This document shows positions 1 through 6,641 of a stretch of 30,037 nt of DNA, piece after piece (within the stretch, counting starts at the first letter, position 1; the number at the start of each line of letters is the position of its first letter). The notes below the pieces were generated by a model. The model was not told where the DNA came from. It did not search any database and saw only the letters and a program-made list of their open reading frames with translations. Source of the stretch: a virus; the IMG/VR virus record IMGVR_UViG_3300025120_000331, positions 1 to 30,037 of that record. One strand, given 5' to 3'. Both the position numbers and the translations under genes were made by a program.

Positions 1-103
1 TTTCAACTGAAGCAGCTTTAAAAACGGCTTTTGCTGATGCTTCTGGAGCAGATGCTTCAATAGCTACTACATAAGGTTTTTCTTTTCCTTTCATAATGTA
101 ATT
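1..103. repeat. Left copy of near-identical end repeat
   Basis: These bases repeat 29936-30037 almost exactly. The differences seen are three third-codon-position changes inside the shared reading frame, a one-base indel that turns stop TAA into TAG, and the last two bases. The simplest reading is that the contig is a circular or circularly permuted genome whose ends overlap, with the copies taken from slightly different population members. A true short terminal repeat is the alternative. Confidence 0.85.
3..74 (+). CDS. 3' end of probable major tail protein gene (partial copy)
   Basis: The reading frame TCA ACT GAA GCA ... ACA TAA encodes the same last 23 residues as the complete gene at 29437-30009 (ending DASGADASIATT). 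All base differences from that copy are silent. The 5' part lies outside the window, so this is the overlap of the circular map and not a second gene or a decayed one. Confidence 0.8.
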   Translation, partial: STEAALKTAFADASGADASIATT

Positions 104-129
104 AGGCACTTTTCGGAGTGCCTTTTTTT
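104..129 (+). terminator. Intrinsic terminator before the portal block
   Basis: AGGCACT (104-110), a six-base loop TTTCGG and AGTGCCT (117-123) form a perfect 7-bp stem followed by a run of T. It lies after the tail-protein gene once the circle is closed, and before the gene starting at 187. The open frame that begins at 118 lies inside this hairpin, so 118 is not the real start of that gene. Confidence 0.9.
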
Positions 130-161
130 ATGCTTCAAAAACACGAAATAAAAACAAAAAA

Positions 162-180
162 ACGAAAAAAAAGTTATTAT
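162..180 (+). promoter_or_regulatory. Late-block motif, copy A
   Basis: ACGAA (162-166), six A and GTTATTA (173-179) stand 7 bases before the ATG at 187. Similar arrangements occur before 18662, 26425 and 27758, all structural genes. Because a strong terminator lies just upstream at 104-129 and no TAnnTTTG box is present between them, this is the best candidate for the start signal of the portal block. It could instead be a translation signal. Confidence 0.45.
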
Positions 181-186
181 AGTAGA

Positions 187-519
187 ATGATTATTTTAAC
201 AACAAGTGGAGTACAACAAACGTTTAGTTTCATACCAAGAAGCCAAACCTACGACACTTTAAATTTAACAGACGAACAACTAAATACAACCGTAGCCGTA
301 ACAATCCAAGCAAGTACAAATGGCGATTATTACGATACAATTAGTGCCGTGTTCGTACTAAAAGAAGGACACTTCTATAAGCTTGAATTAAAAAACGGTA
401 GTACGGTAGTTCATAAAGACAGAGTATTTTGCACCGATCAACCTGTAGCAACTTATTCAGTAAACAACGGACAATACACAAGCCAAGCATCGAATAACGA
501 ATTTATAATTTATGAGTAA
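187..519 (+). CDS. Small hypothetical structural-region protein
   Basis: This gene encodes 110 residues with no signal peptide or membrane segment; the sequence is rich in Thr, Ser and Asn and looks like an all-beta fold. I chose ATG 187 because the earlier in-frame start at 118 is inside the terminator hairpin. It is the first gene after the terminator and motif A, and its last 8 bases overlap the portal gene. Its place between the tail-tube/capsid end of the map and the portal suggests a virion or assembly role, for example a head or neck accessory protein. I do not recognise a named family, and no catalytic motif is visible. Confidence 0.75.
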   Translation: MIILTTSGVQQTFSFIPRSQTYDTLNLTDEQLNTTVAVTIQASTNGDYYDTISAVFVLKEGHFYKLELKNGSTVVHKDRVFCTDQPVATYSVNNGQYTSQASNNEFIIYE

Positions 520-2293
520 GGACATACACATATTAGAATTAGCTGCCTACGAGCAACCAACTATTACAGAAAGTAAACGTGAAGATTGGGTTGAATTTGG
601 CGAATCAAATGATTACTATTCTTTTTTGATTGATTGCTACACAAATAGCACGACACAGAACGCTATTGTAAACAACACGAATCGTTTAGTATACGGAAAG
701 GGCTTAAGTGCATCAGACGCGTCAAGAAAGCCAAATGAGTACGCTTCTATGATGGCTTTGTTTAGTAAGAAATGCACACGACACCTTGTAAGCGACTTAA
801 AGCTCTTAGGTCAATGCGCTATGCAAGTTATTTACACAAAAGACAGAAAAAAAATAGCACAAGTTGAACACATACCTGTACAACTTTTAAGGGCTGAAAA
901 GTGCAACGAAGAAGGCGTAGTAGAAGCTTATTATTATAGTGATGATTGGACAGATACTAAAAACTATAAGCCACAAAGAATACCAGCTTTTAATACTTCA
1001 AAAGAACCGATTGAAATTTATTTTGTCAAGCCGTATAGTGTAGGTTTAAAGTACTATGCTTTGCCCGATTACATCGGTTGTTTACCTTATTGCACACTTG
1101 AAGAATCAATCAGTGAGTATCTAATCAATGAAGTAAATAATGGGTTCAGCAGTAGGAGTGTTATCAACTTCAACAACGGGCAACCAAGCGAAGAACAACA
1201 AAGACTAATAAAAAACAAAGTTTTAAATCAACTTACAGGAACAAACGGAAGCAAGGTCATTGTTAGTTTTAACAACAACGCAGAAAGCAAAACGACTGTT
1301 GACGCAATGCCAGTTAATGATGCTCCAGACTTGTACTCTACACTTGCAGAAGAATGCTTAAGAAAGATAATGCTTGGAAATAACGTAACAAGCCCTTTAT
1401 TATTTGGAATTGCAAGCAGTAACGGCTTTAGTTCTAACGCTGATGAATTAAAGGACTCTTTCGTTCTTTTTGACAATATGGTAATTCGACCAATGCAAGA
1501 ACTTTTATTAGATGCGTTTGATGAGCTACTTGCTTATAACGGCGTATCTTTAAACTTGTACTTTAAAACGTTAAAGCCTTTAGAATTTACAGATTTGAGT
1601 GGTATAATGAACGAAGAGCAAATTGAAGAAGAAACAGGTTTAGAATTAAGTGAAGATACAAGGCCTGTATTGAGTGATGAATCTGGCGAATTGATTTTAG
1701 ACCATTTAAAAGGCGAAATAGTAAATCAAGAATGGGAAGAGGTTGATGAATTAGACAGCGAAAACACGGATTTGACCGATGAGGAATGGGCTGCTTTGTG
1801 TATTAAGGAAAATAAAAGCTTACTAACTAAGCTAAAAGATGAAATATACAGCACTAATAACGGCAGCGCGTTCAGTTATTTAGATTCTAAAAACTACAAG
1901 ATAAGATACAGGTATGCTGTAGGCTCAAGGAAGGCGCTAAAAAAAGGTAATAAGTCAAGGCCATTTTGCCAAAATATGATGAGGCTGTCGAATAGCGGTA
2001 TTGTATACAGGCTAGAAGACATTGACAGAGCGTCGAGAGAAGGTGTAAATATGCAGCTTGGACATAAAGGGCAGCCGTATGATTTATTTAAGTACAAAGG
2101 CGGTGTTTACTGCCGCCATATATGGAAGAAAGTGCTTTTCAGATTAAAGAAAAACACAGAACCAAGTGGAGACTTACTAGATTACAAGCGAACAAGAGAA
2201 ATACCTAAAACGTATAATAAAAACCCAAGAGGAACGGCTCAAAGCGTAGTCGCTCCAGTTAATATGCCTAATCAAGGCGCATATCCTAAATAA
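512..2293 (+). CDS. Portal protein with C-terminal extension
   Basis: At 593 residues it has the size and composition of a phage portal protein: the dodecameric ring at the capsid vertex through which DNA is packaged and to which the connector binds. The first ~420 residues hold the portal-like part, including the stretch around SISEYLINEVNNGFSS and a long helical tract near residues 215-330. A very acidic linker (about 370-430) follows. The last ~160 residues form a separate domain with an FCQNMM motif, YRLEDID and YDLFKYKGGVYCRHIW. That tail domain recurs in Bacteroidota phage structural proteins and resembles minor-head or morphogenesis modules, so this may be a fusion of portal and minor head functions. 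It is followed by a 166-residue connector. Family assignment is from recognition of the sequence pattern, not from a search. Confidence 0.75.
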   Translation: MSKDIHILELAAYEQPTITESKREDWVEFGESNDYYSFLIDCYTNSTTQNAIVNNTNRLVYGKGLSASDASRKPNEYASMMALFSKKCTRHLVSDLKLLGQCAMQVIYTKDRKKIAQVEHIPVQLLRAEKCNEEGVVEAYYYSDDWTDTKNYKPQRIPAFNTSKEPIEIYFVKPYSVGLKYYALPDYIGCLPYCTLEESISEYLINEVNNGFSSRSVINFNNGQPSEEQQRLIKNKVLNQLTGTNGSKVIVSFNNNAESKTTVDAMPVNDAPDLYSTLAEECLRKIMLGNNVTSPLLFGIASSNGFSSNADELKDSFVLFDNMVIRPMQELLLDAFDELLAYNGVSLNLYFKTLKPLEFTDLSGIMNEEQIEEETGLELSEDTRPVLSDESGELILDHLKGEIVNQEWEEVDELDSENTDLTDEEWAALCIKENKSLLTKLKDEIYSTNNGSAFSYLDSKNYKIRYRYAVGSRKALKKGNKSRPFCQNMMRLSNSGIVYRLEDIDRASREGVNMQLGHKGQPYDLFKYKGGVYCRHIWKKVLFRLKKNTEPSGDLLDYKRTREIPKTYNKNPRGTAQSVVAPVNMPNQGAYPK

Positions 2294-2299
2294 AAAACT

Positions 2300-2800
2300 A
2301 TGGCGACGGCATTATTAATTACAAGAGACGATATAGTAAGGTTTACAAACGTGAATGGGAATGTGGATGTTGATAAATTCATTCAGTTTTGCCTCATATC
2401 GCAAGATATTCATATTCAATCTATGCTTGGCACAAAGCTACTTGAAAAGATACAAGCAGACATAATTGCTGGTAGTTTAGCAAATCCGTATTTAAACTTA
2501 CTTACCAAATACATAAAACCTGTTCAAATCCATTTCGCAATGGTAGAATACTTGCCTTACGCAGCTTATACGGTGGCAAATAAAGGCGTATATAAACACG
2601 GAGCAGAAAATAGTGAAACCGTAAGCAAAGACGAAGTAGATTTTATGATTGAAAAACAACGTCAAACTGCTATGCACTACAAAGAAAGATTTGTAGACTA
2701 TATTTGTAACAATAGTTCATTGTTTCCAGAGTATAGCGACAACGATGCAGAAGATATGTTCCCTAATAACGATACAAACTTCACGGGTTGGTGTTTATGA
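2300..2800 (+). CDS. Head-tail connector (DUF6712-like)
   Basis: This is a 166-residue, mostly helical protein. The opening (LLITRDDIVRFTNVNGNVDV) and the stretch DIHIQSMLGTKLLEKI fit the small adaptor proteins that dock on the portal ring in Bacteroidota siphophages, often annotated DUF6712. It lies 6 bases after the portal stop, as expected for a head-completion protein. It ends in a short acidic Asn-rich tail with a Trp-Cys-Leu C terminus. The ATG is preceded by an A-rich run and no Shine-Dalgarno sequence, as elsewhere in this genome. The role is inferred from position and general pattern; no enzymatic motif is visible. Confidence 0.65.
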   Translation: MATALLITRDDIVRFTNVNGNVDVDKFIQFCLISQDIHIQSMLGTKLLEKIQADIIAGSLANPYLNLLTKYIKPVQIHFAMVEYLPYAAYTVANKGVYKHGAENSETVSKDEVDFMIEKQRQTAMHYKERFVDYICNNSSLFPEYSDNDAEDMFPNNDTNFTGWCL

Positions 2801-2913
2801 AGAAAAGAAAGTATACTATAAAAAAACGAAACATAATTCGTTTAGAAAAGTTTTTAAACAAAATAGAAGATGGCAGACATAAAGATAAGTGCGCTAACGG
2901 CAAAGGGTGCTAA
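2797..2913 (+). CDS. Possible 38-residue basic peptide
   Basis: An ATG overlapping the connector stop (ATGA) opens a frame of 38 residues beginning MKKRKYTIKKRNIIRLEKF, very rich in Lys and Arg. It fills the 69-base gap before 2870 and runs 44 bases into the next gene in another frame. ATGA coupling is common here, which favours translation, but the overlap with a well-supported gene and the lack of a recognised family leave it uncertain. It may be only a leader for 2870. Confidence 0.3.
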   Translation: MKKRKYTIKKRNIIRLEKFLNKIEDGRHKDKCANGKGC

Positions 2914-3322
2914 TTTAGCAACTACAGACCGTTTTGCAATAGCAGAAGTAGGTGGTGGCTCTTTCAATAGTAAGCACGTTACTGGCGAAGAAATTATAAC
3001 TGCTGCTAATTTAGTTACTGCTCGCGCAGTATCTACTACATCACATACATTAGCTTTAGCAGATGCACATAAGTTTATTCAGTTTGATAATGGTAGTGCA
3101 ATAGCTGTGACAGTGCCTACAAATGCATCGGTGGCTTTCTCAACAGGCACACAAATATTATTTAGTCAGCACGGTGCTGGTCAAGTGACGTTTGCAGCTG
3201 CTGGTGGTGTAACTGTTAGGGCTGCTGGAGGTAAATTAAAAACAACGGCACAATATAGTATGGGTAGTTTGATTAAGATAGCTACAGATGAATGGTATAT
3301 AACAGGAGATTTAACAACGTAA
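2870..3322 (+). CDS. Tail fibre / virion surface protein
   Basis: This 150-residue protein starts with the MADIKISALTAKGANLATTD pattern found at the N terminus of many phage fibre proteins. It continues with a Gly/Ala-rich beta module containing FSQHGAGQVTFAAAGGVTV and DEWYITGDLTT. The latter module is common at the end of phage tail-fibre or tip proteins and is probably a trimeric beta structure. It directly precedes two LamG proteins; the three probably make up the host-contact apparatus. The stop overlaps the next ATG (TAATG). The assignment as a fibre part is by pattern and neighbourhood; a capsid decoration role is possible. Confidence 0.65.
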   Translation: MADIKISALTAKGANLATTDRFAIAEVGGGSFNSKHVTGEEIITAANLVTARAVSTTSHTLALADAHKFIQFDNGSAIAVTVPTNASVAFSTGTQILFSQHGAGQVTFAAAGGVTVRAAGGKLKTTAQYSMGSLIKIATDEWYITGDLTT

Positions 3323-4077
3323 TGCAGATAGCAACACACGGAATATTAGCATCAAGTGCAAGTGCAGTAGCAAGTTTCAGTAATGTAAAAAGCTTGGTCT
3401 TTGATGGTGTAGACGATTTTGTAAATATAGCTGATAATGACAATTTATCTTTTGGAGATGGCTCAAACGATTCTGCCTTTTCTATAAGTGCGTGGATTAA
3501 AGCAACAGTTAAGAACTTTATAATAGTTTCTAAAGATGTCAGCGGAGCAGACGAATATTTATTTTATATTAATTCGCTAAATCAACTTTCTTTAGTTCTT
3601 TGCGATAATACAATTTCAAATAGACGCAGTCGCAATAGCGGAAATATTAGTTCAAATTACAATAATTGGATTCACGTTGTGGCTACTTACAATGGTGTTG
3701 GAGGCACAAACGCAGACAATGGAATAAAACTATATTTAAATGCAGTACAAGTTGATTCTGGTACTAATAATGGTGGCTCATATACTGCTATGCACAACGG
3801 AAGCGCACCTGTAACTATAGGCAACTACAATTCTTCTTTATTTGCCAACGGTCACATTGACGAAGTAGCAATATTTAATTCAGAATTAAGCGCAAGTAAT
3901 GTAACAAACATATATAATAGTGGGAACCCAGCCGATTTAACAAGTTTATCACCAATTAGCTGGTATAGAAATGGAGATGGTGACACATTTGCAACTTTGA
4001 ATGATAACGGTAGTGCATCCAACAACGGAACAATGACTAATATGACAAGTGGTGACATAGTAACTGATGTACCATAA
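3322..4077 (+). CDS. LamG / concanavalin A-like receptor-binding protein 1
   Basis: The gene encodes 251 residues. The start chosen is ATG 3322, which overlaps the upstream stop; an upstream in-frame start at 3292 would lie inside the previous gene. The body is one LamG (concanavalin A-like lectin/glucanase) domain: SLVFDGVDDFVNIADNDNLS, then FSISAWIKA, NWIHVVATYNG, IKLYLNAVQVDSG and GHIDEVAIFNSELS. These are the standard strands of the family, which binds glycans or proteins. A tail follows with WYRNGDGDTFATLNDNG and NGTMTNMTSGD. It probably recognises a surface sugar of the host at the tail tip. It is a clear paralogue of the next gene, with less N-terminal sequence. Confidence 0.8.
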   Translation: MQIATHGILASSASAVASFSNVKSLVFDGVDDFVNIADNDNLSFGDGSNDSAFSISAWIKATVKNFIIVSKDVSGADEYLFYINSLNQLSLVLCDNTISNRRSRNSGNISSNYNNWIHVVATYNGVGGTNADNGIKLYLNAVQVDSGTNNGGSYTAMHNGSAPVTIGNYNSSLFANGHIDEVAIFNSELSASNVTNIYNSGNPADLTSLSPISWYRNGDGDTFATLNDNGSASNNGTMTNMTSGDIVTDVP

Positions 4078-4098
4078 ACAACAAAAAAACGAATTAAA

Positions 4099-4950
4099 AT
4101 GGCAGTAACAAACGGATGGGGACAAGCAGCAGTAAATAATACCATTGACTATGGCAAAGGTAAAACTACGGCTACAAACGATTGGGGCAAAATATACGAT
4201 TCAAGCGCAAGTGGTGATACAAGTTTAGGAACGGCAACGACATTTCCAAATACCAAGAGTATATTGCTGGATGGAGTGGATGACTTTGTAGACTGTGGCG
4301 ACAATAACAATTTAAGTTTTGGAGATGGTTCTAATGATTCACCATTTAGCATTTCTTTATGGGTGAAGTTAAGCGGCACAAACTTTATAGAAGCGGCTTT
4401 GTCAAAGTATGGAATATCAAGCAAAAGAGAATATATCGTTTATATAGTCAATCAAAAAGTAAGATTATTAATTATAGATGCATCAGCAACAGCACATAGA
4501 CTTGTAGAAACAAGCAATGCGATTAGCGTTGGTTCTTGGGTAAATATAGTTTGTGTGTATAATGGTGTGGGTGGAAACAATGCTGAGAACGGAATAAAAA
4601 TATATATAAATGGAAGTTTATCAAGTACAACTTCATCAAAAGGTGGTACTTATGTAGCTATGGAAAACACATCGCAGCCATTTCAGATTGGAAGATATTT
4701 TAACGGCGCCCAATATTTTGCAGGAAATATGGACGAGGTTGCGGTATTTAATTCAGAACTTTCTTTAAGTGATGTGACTGCAATTTACAATTCAGGCGTT
4801 CCTGCTTCGCTTTCAAGCTATTCAAGCTTGGTTTCTTGGTGGAGATGCGGGGACAATGATACTTCGCCAACACTTACTGACAATGGTTCGGGAGGCAATA
4901 ACGGAACAATGACAAACTTTACGGCATTTTCAACAGATGTACCAACTTAA
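4099..4950 (+). CDS. LamG / concanavalin A-like receptor-binding protein 2
   Basis: This 283-residue protein has an extra ~45-residue N terminus (NGWGQAAVNN and NDWGKIYDSSASGDTSL) of a kind seen at the start of phage structural proteins in this group, probably the attachment end. A LamG domain paralogous to the preceding gene follows: SILLDGVDDFVDCGDNNNLS, FSISLWVKL, SWVNIVCVYNG, IKIYINGSLS, GNMDEVAVFNSELS. The same tail motif then appears (WWRCGDNDTSPTLTDNG, NGTMTNFTAFSTDVP). Shared patches are visible at DNA level (TTTTGGAGATGG; TATTTAATTCAGAA), but the two are well diverged, so the duplication is not recent. It is likely a tail fibre or tip lectin. Confidence 0.8.
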   Translation: MAVTNGWGQAAVNNTIDYGKGKTTATNDWGKIYDSSASGDTSLGTATTFPNTKSILLDGVDDFVDCGDNNNLSFGDGSNDSPFSISLWVKLSGTNFIEAALSKYGISSKREYIVYIVNQKVRLLIIDASATAHRLVETSNAISVGSWVNIVCVYNGVGGNNAENGIKIYINGSLSSTTSSKGGTYVAMENTSQPFQIGRYFNGAQYFAGNMDEVAVFNSELSLSDVTAIYNSGVPASLSSYSSLVSWWRCGDNDTSPTLTDNGSGGNNGTMTNFTAFSTDVPT

Positions 4951-4955
4951 ATAAT

Positions 4956-5207
4956 ATGAAAAAACAAGCAGAAACATACGCAATAATTAACATCGCAGAT
5001 TTATCAAACATCGACTTTTCGCAAGTAGGTGAAAACAACGAAAACACGATTAGAAAATCTATTGACGAATCGCAGTTTGTAATTAAGTGGAATACAACAC
5101 CTACATTTATAACAGATGGCACGGTAACACCATTGCAAACTTTAAACCATTCAGAAGCACTTACTTTAATGGCTACAGAAGCTTGGAGTGAACCTATAGA
5201 AATATAA
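4956..5207 (+). CDS. Hypothetical protein between fibre and lysis genes
   Basis: This 83-residue soluble protein has no Cys motif, membrane segment or catalytic signature. It starts 5 bases after the second LamG gene, so it is translated with the fibre genes. Proteins of this size in this position often help fold or cap fibres, but nothing in the sequence proves that. Two patches, FVIKWNTTPTFITDG and LMATEAWSEPIEI, look like ordered beta and helix segments. I do not recognise a family. Confidence 0.6.
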   Translation: MKKQAETYAIINIADLSNIDFSQVGENNENTIRKSIDESQFVIKWNTTPTFITDGTVTPLQTLNHSEALTLMATEAWSEPIEI

Positions 5208-5209
5208 TA

Positions 5210-5365
5210 ATGAGACACACAAACATACTTGCCGTATTATATTTTTTTAGTGGTTACTTTGCTGCTATAACAATGTTGTTTAGTGCGCAATTACACTTAC
5301 AAGCCTTTGCGGTTTTCTTTGTAATTTACTTAACTTATATGCTTGTAGAACAACTTGAACAATGA
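5210..5365 (+). CDS. Small two-helix membrane protein of the lysis cassette
   Basis: This is a 51-residue frame starting 2 bases after the previous stop and ending in an ATGA overlap with the holin gene. Two hydrophobic segments (about residues 6-24 and 30-46) are joined by a short SAQLHLQ turn, with a charged N terminus (MRHTN) and an acidic C terminus (VEQLEQ). That is the shape of a small class II holin or of a holin partner or antiholin. Its tight coupling to the holin-like gene supports a lysis role. No family is recognised. Confidence 0.6.
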   Translation: MRHTNILAVLYFFSGYFAAITMLFSAQLHLQAFAVFFVIYLTYMLVEQLEQ

Positions 5366-5835
5366 AAGAACAGTTACTTTTGCTGATAACTAAAACTAAA
5401 CTATATTCAATGCAACTATTAACCGTTGTTAGCAGCTTCTTTTTGCCTATTTATGGCATATTAATTTTAATCTTTTTTTGTATTGTATTTGATACAATCA
5501 CAGGAATTTGGAAAGCCAAAAAAACGAAAACACCCGTAACCAGCCGTAGACTTTCGGCAATTATTTCGAAAATACTTTTGTACGAAGCAACCGTAATGCT
5601 TTTTTATTTAATGGACTATTACTTACTAAATGATATTGTATTAACGTTCTTTAGTATTGAGTTACTAACTACTAAAATATTGGCTTTAGTTCTTGTTTCT
5701 GTAGAATTAATTTCTATAAACGAAAACTACAAAGCCGTGAAAGGAATCGACTTGTGGGCTTCACTTAAAAACTTATTTGCACGAGCAAAAGAAGTAACAA
5801 GCGACTTTAAAAACATTAATGAGAAAAATAAATAA
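5362..5835 (+). CDS. Holin (phage holin 4 / TcdE-like)
   Basis: This 157-residue inner-membrane protein has about four hydrophobic segments (roughly residues 17-42, 60-85, 87-100 and 102-114). It carries the family features VFDTITGIWKAKK and, after the last helix, SVELISINENYKAV. Phage holin 4 (TcdE/TMP21-like) proteins show the same D..TG..KA and S..EN patterns. It would open or depolarise the inner membrane to start lysis. It overlaps the small membrane protein upstream by 4 bases and the amidase downstream by 17 bases, a compact lysis operon. A soluble Lys-rich C-terminal tail is present. Confidence 0.75.
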   Translation: MKEQLLLLITKTKLYSMQLLTVVSSFFLPIYGILILIFFCIVFDTITGIWKAKKTKTPVTSRRLSAIISKILLYEATVMLFYLMDYYLLNDIVLTFFSIELLTTKILALVLVSVELISINENYKAVKGIDLWASLKNLFARAKEVTSDFKNINEKNK

Positions 5836-6232
5836 AATCATTGTTCATTGTACTGCTACACCAGAAGGACGGCATCACGACGTAGAAGATGTTAGACGTT
5901 GGCATTTGGCACGAGGGTTTAACGACATAGGCTATCACTACTTAATACATCTTGACGGCTTTATTGAAGCTGGAAGACCTGTAGAAAAAAAAGGCGCACA
6001 TTGTGCTTATCAAAATAGTGATTCGATTGGTATTTGTTACGTAGGTGGAATGACTAAAGATATGAAGCATCCTAAAGACACAAGAACGGATGCACAAAAA
6101 AATTCTTTGATTGAATTGATGCAAGAGTTAATGTATAAATACAATAAGGATATGACTATACACGGTCACAACGAATTTGCTAATAAAGCTTGCCCGTGTT
6201 TTAATGTAAAAACAGAATATGCGATTATTTAG
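5819..6232 (+). CDS. Endolysin, N-acetylmuramoyl-L-alanine amidase (T7 lysozyme-like)
   Basis: This 137-residue single-domain amidase cuts the bond between MurNAc and L-Ala of peptidoglycan. It follows T7 lysozyme closely: VHCTAT with zinc ligand His10, RRWHLARGFNDIGYHY with the catalytic-site Tyr39, SIGICYVGG, and HGHNEFANKACPCF supplying His117, Lys123 and zinc ligand Cys125. All residues known to be needed in T7 lysozyme are present. No signal peptide is seen, so the holin must release it to the periplasm. Whether it also binds an RNA polymerase, as T7 lysozyme does, cannot be told. It overlaps the holin gene by 17 bases and the spanin gene by 14. Confidence 0.93.
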   Translation: MRKINKIIVHCTATPEGRHHDVEDVRRWHLARGFNDIGYHYLIHLDGFIEAGRPVEKKGAHCAYQNSDSIGICYVGGMTKDMKHPKDTRTDAQKNSLIELMQELMYKYNKDMTIHGHNEFANKACPCFNVKTEYAII

Positions 6233-6641
6233 TTTATTTTTGATTTTAGGGCTTTATTCGTGTTCAGCGAAGTATCACTATAGGAAAGCACTTAAAAAGG
6301 GCTTAGAAGTGCTTAAAACAAGCGACACGATACGAATTAGCACAATAGATTCTATTCCTGTAATAAAACACGACACAATAGTTTACCAAAAGTTCTTTAG
6401 TTCTAAAGATACCGTAGTAATGTATAAGAATGTTTTTGTACCTCAAACACGTTTAGAAACACGAATAGAATATAAGCTAAAGCGTGACACTTTAAAAATG
6501 ATTACAAGAGTAGAAGTACACAAAGCAAAAGCAGATGCCAAAATAAACAAGAAGCCAAACTATTGGGGTATGCTTATATTTATTGCTTGTGTTTTTCTTG
6601 TTGGTTTGTTTGGCACTAAGTTGCTAAAGAAATACTTATGA
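6219..6641 (+). CDS. Probable unimolecular spanin (u-spanin)
   Basis: The 140-residue protein has a lipoprotein signal at its N terminus (MRLFSLFLILGLYSC, lipid-bearing Cys15; the relaxed LYSC box is acceptable in Bacteroidota). Its C-terminal transmembrane helix covers about 116-133 (WGMLIFIACVFLVGLFG), followed by a basic tail KLLKKYL. The middle is a periplasmic stretch rich in Thr, Val and Lys, likely beta and extended. One protein anchored in both membranes is the architecture of the T1 gp11 u-spanin, which fuses the outer and inner membranes in the last lysis step. The gene follows holin and endolysin with overlaps, exactly where a spanin belongs. Known u-spanins share topology more than sequence, so the call rests on topology and context. 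Confidence 0.75.
   Translation: MRLFSLFLILGLYSCSAKYHYRKALKKGLEVLKTSDTIRISTIDSIPVIKHDTIVYQKFFSSKDTVVMYKNVFVPQTRLETRIEYKLKRDTLKMITRVEVHKAKADAKINKKPNYWGMLIFIACVFLVGLFGTKLLKKYL

Noticed and set aside
118-186. Upstream start for the first complete gene
   Set aside because: It lies in the 3' half of a strong terminator hairpin and encodes a Lys-rich run; ATG 187 fits better.
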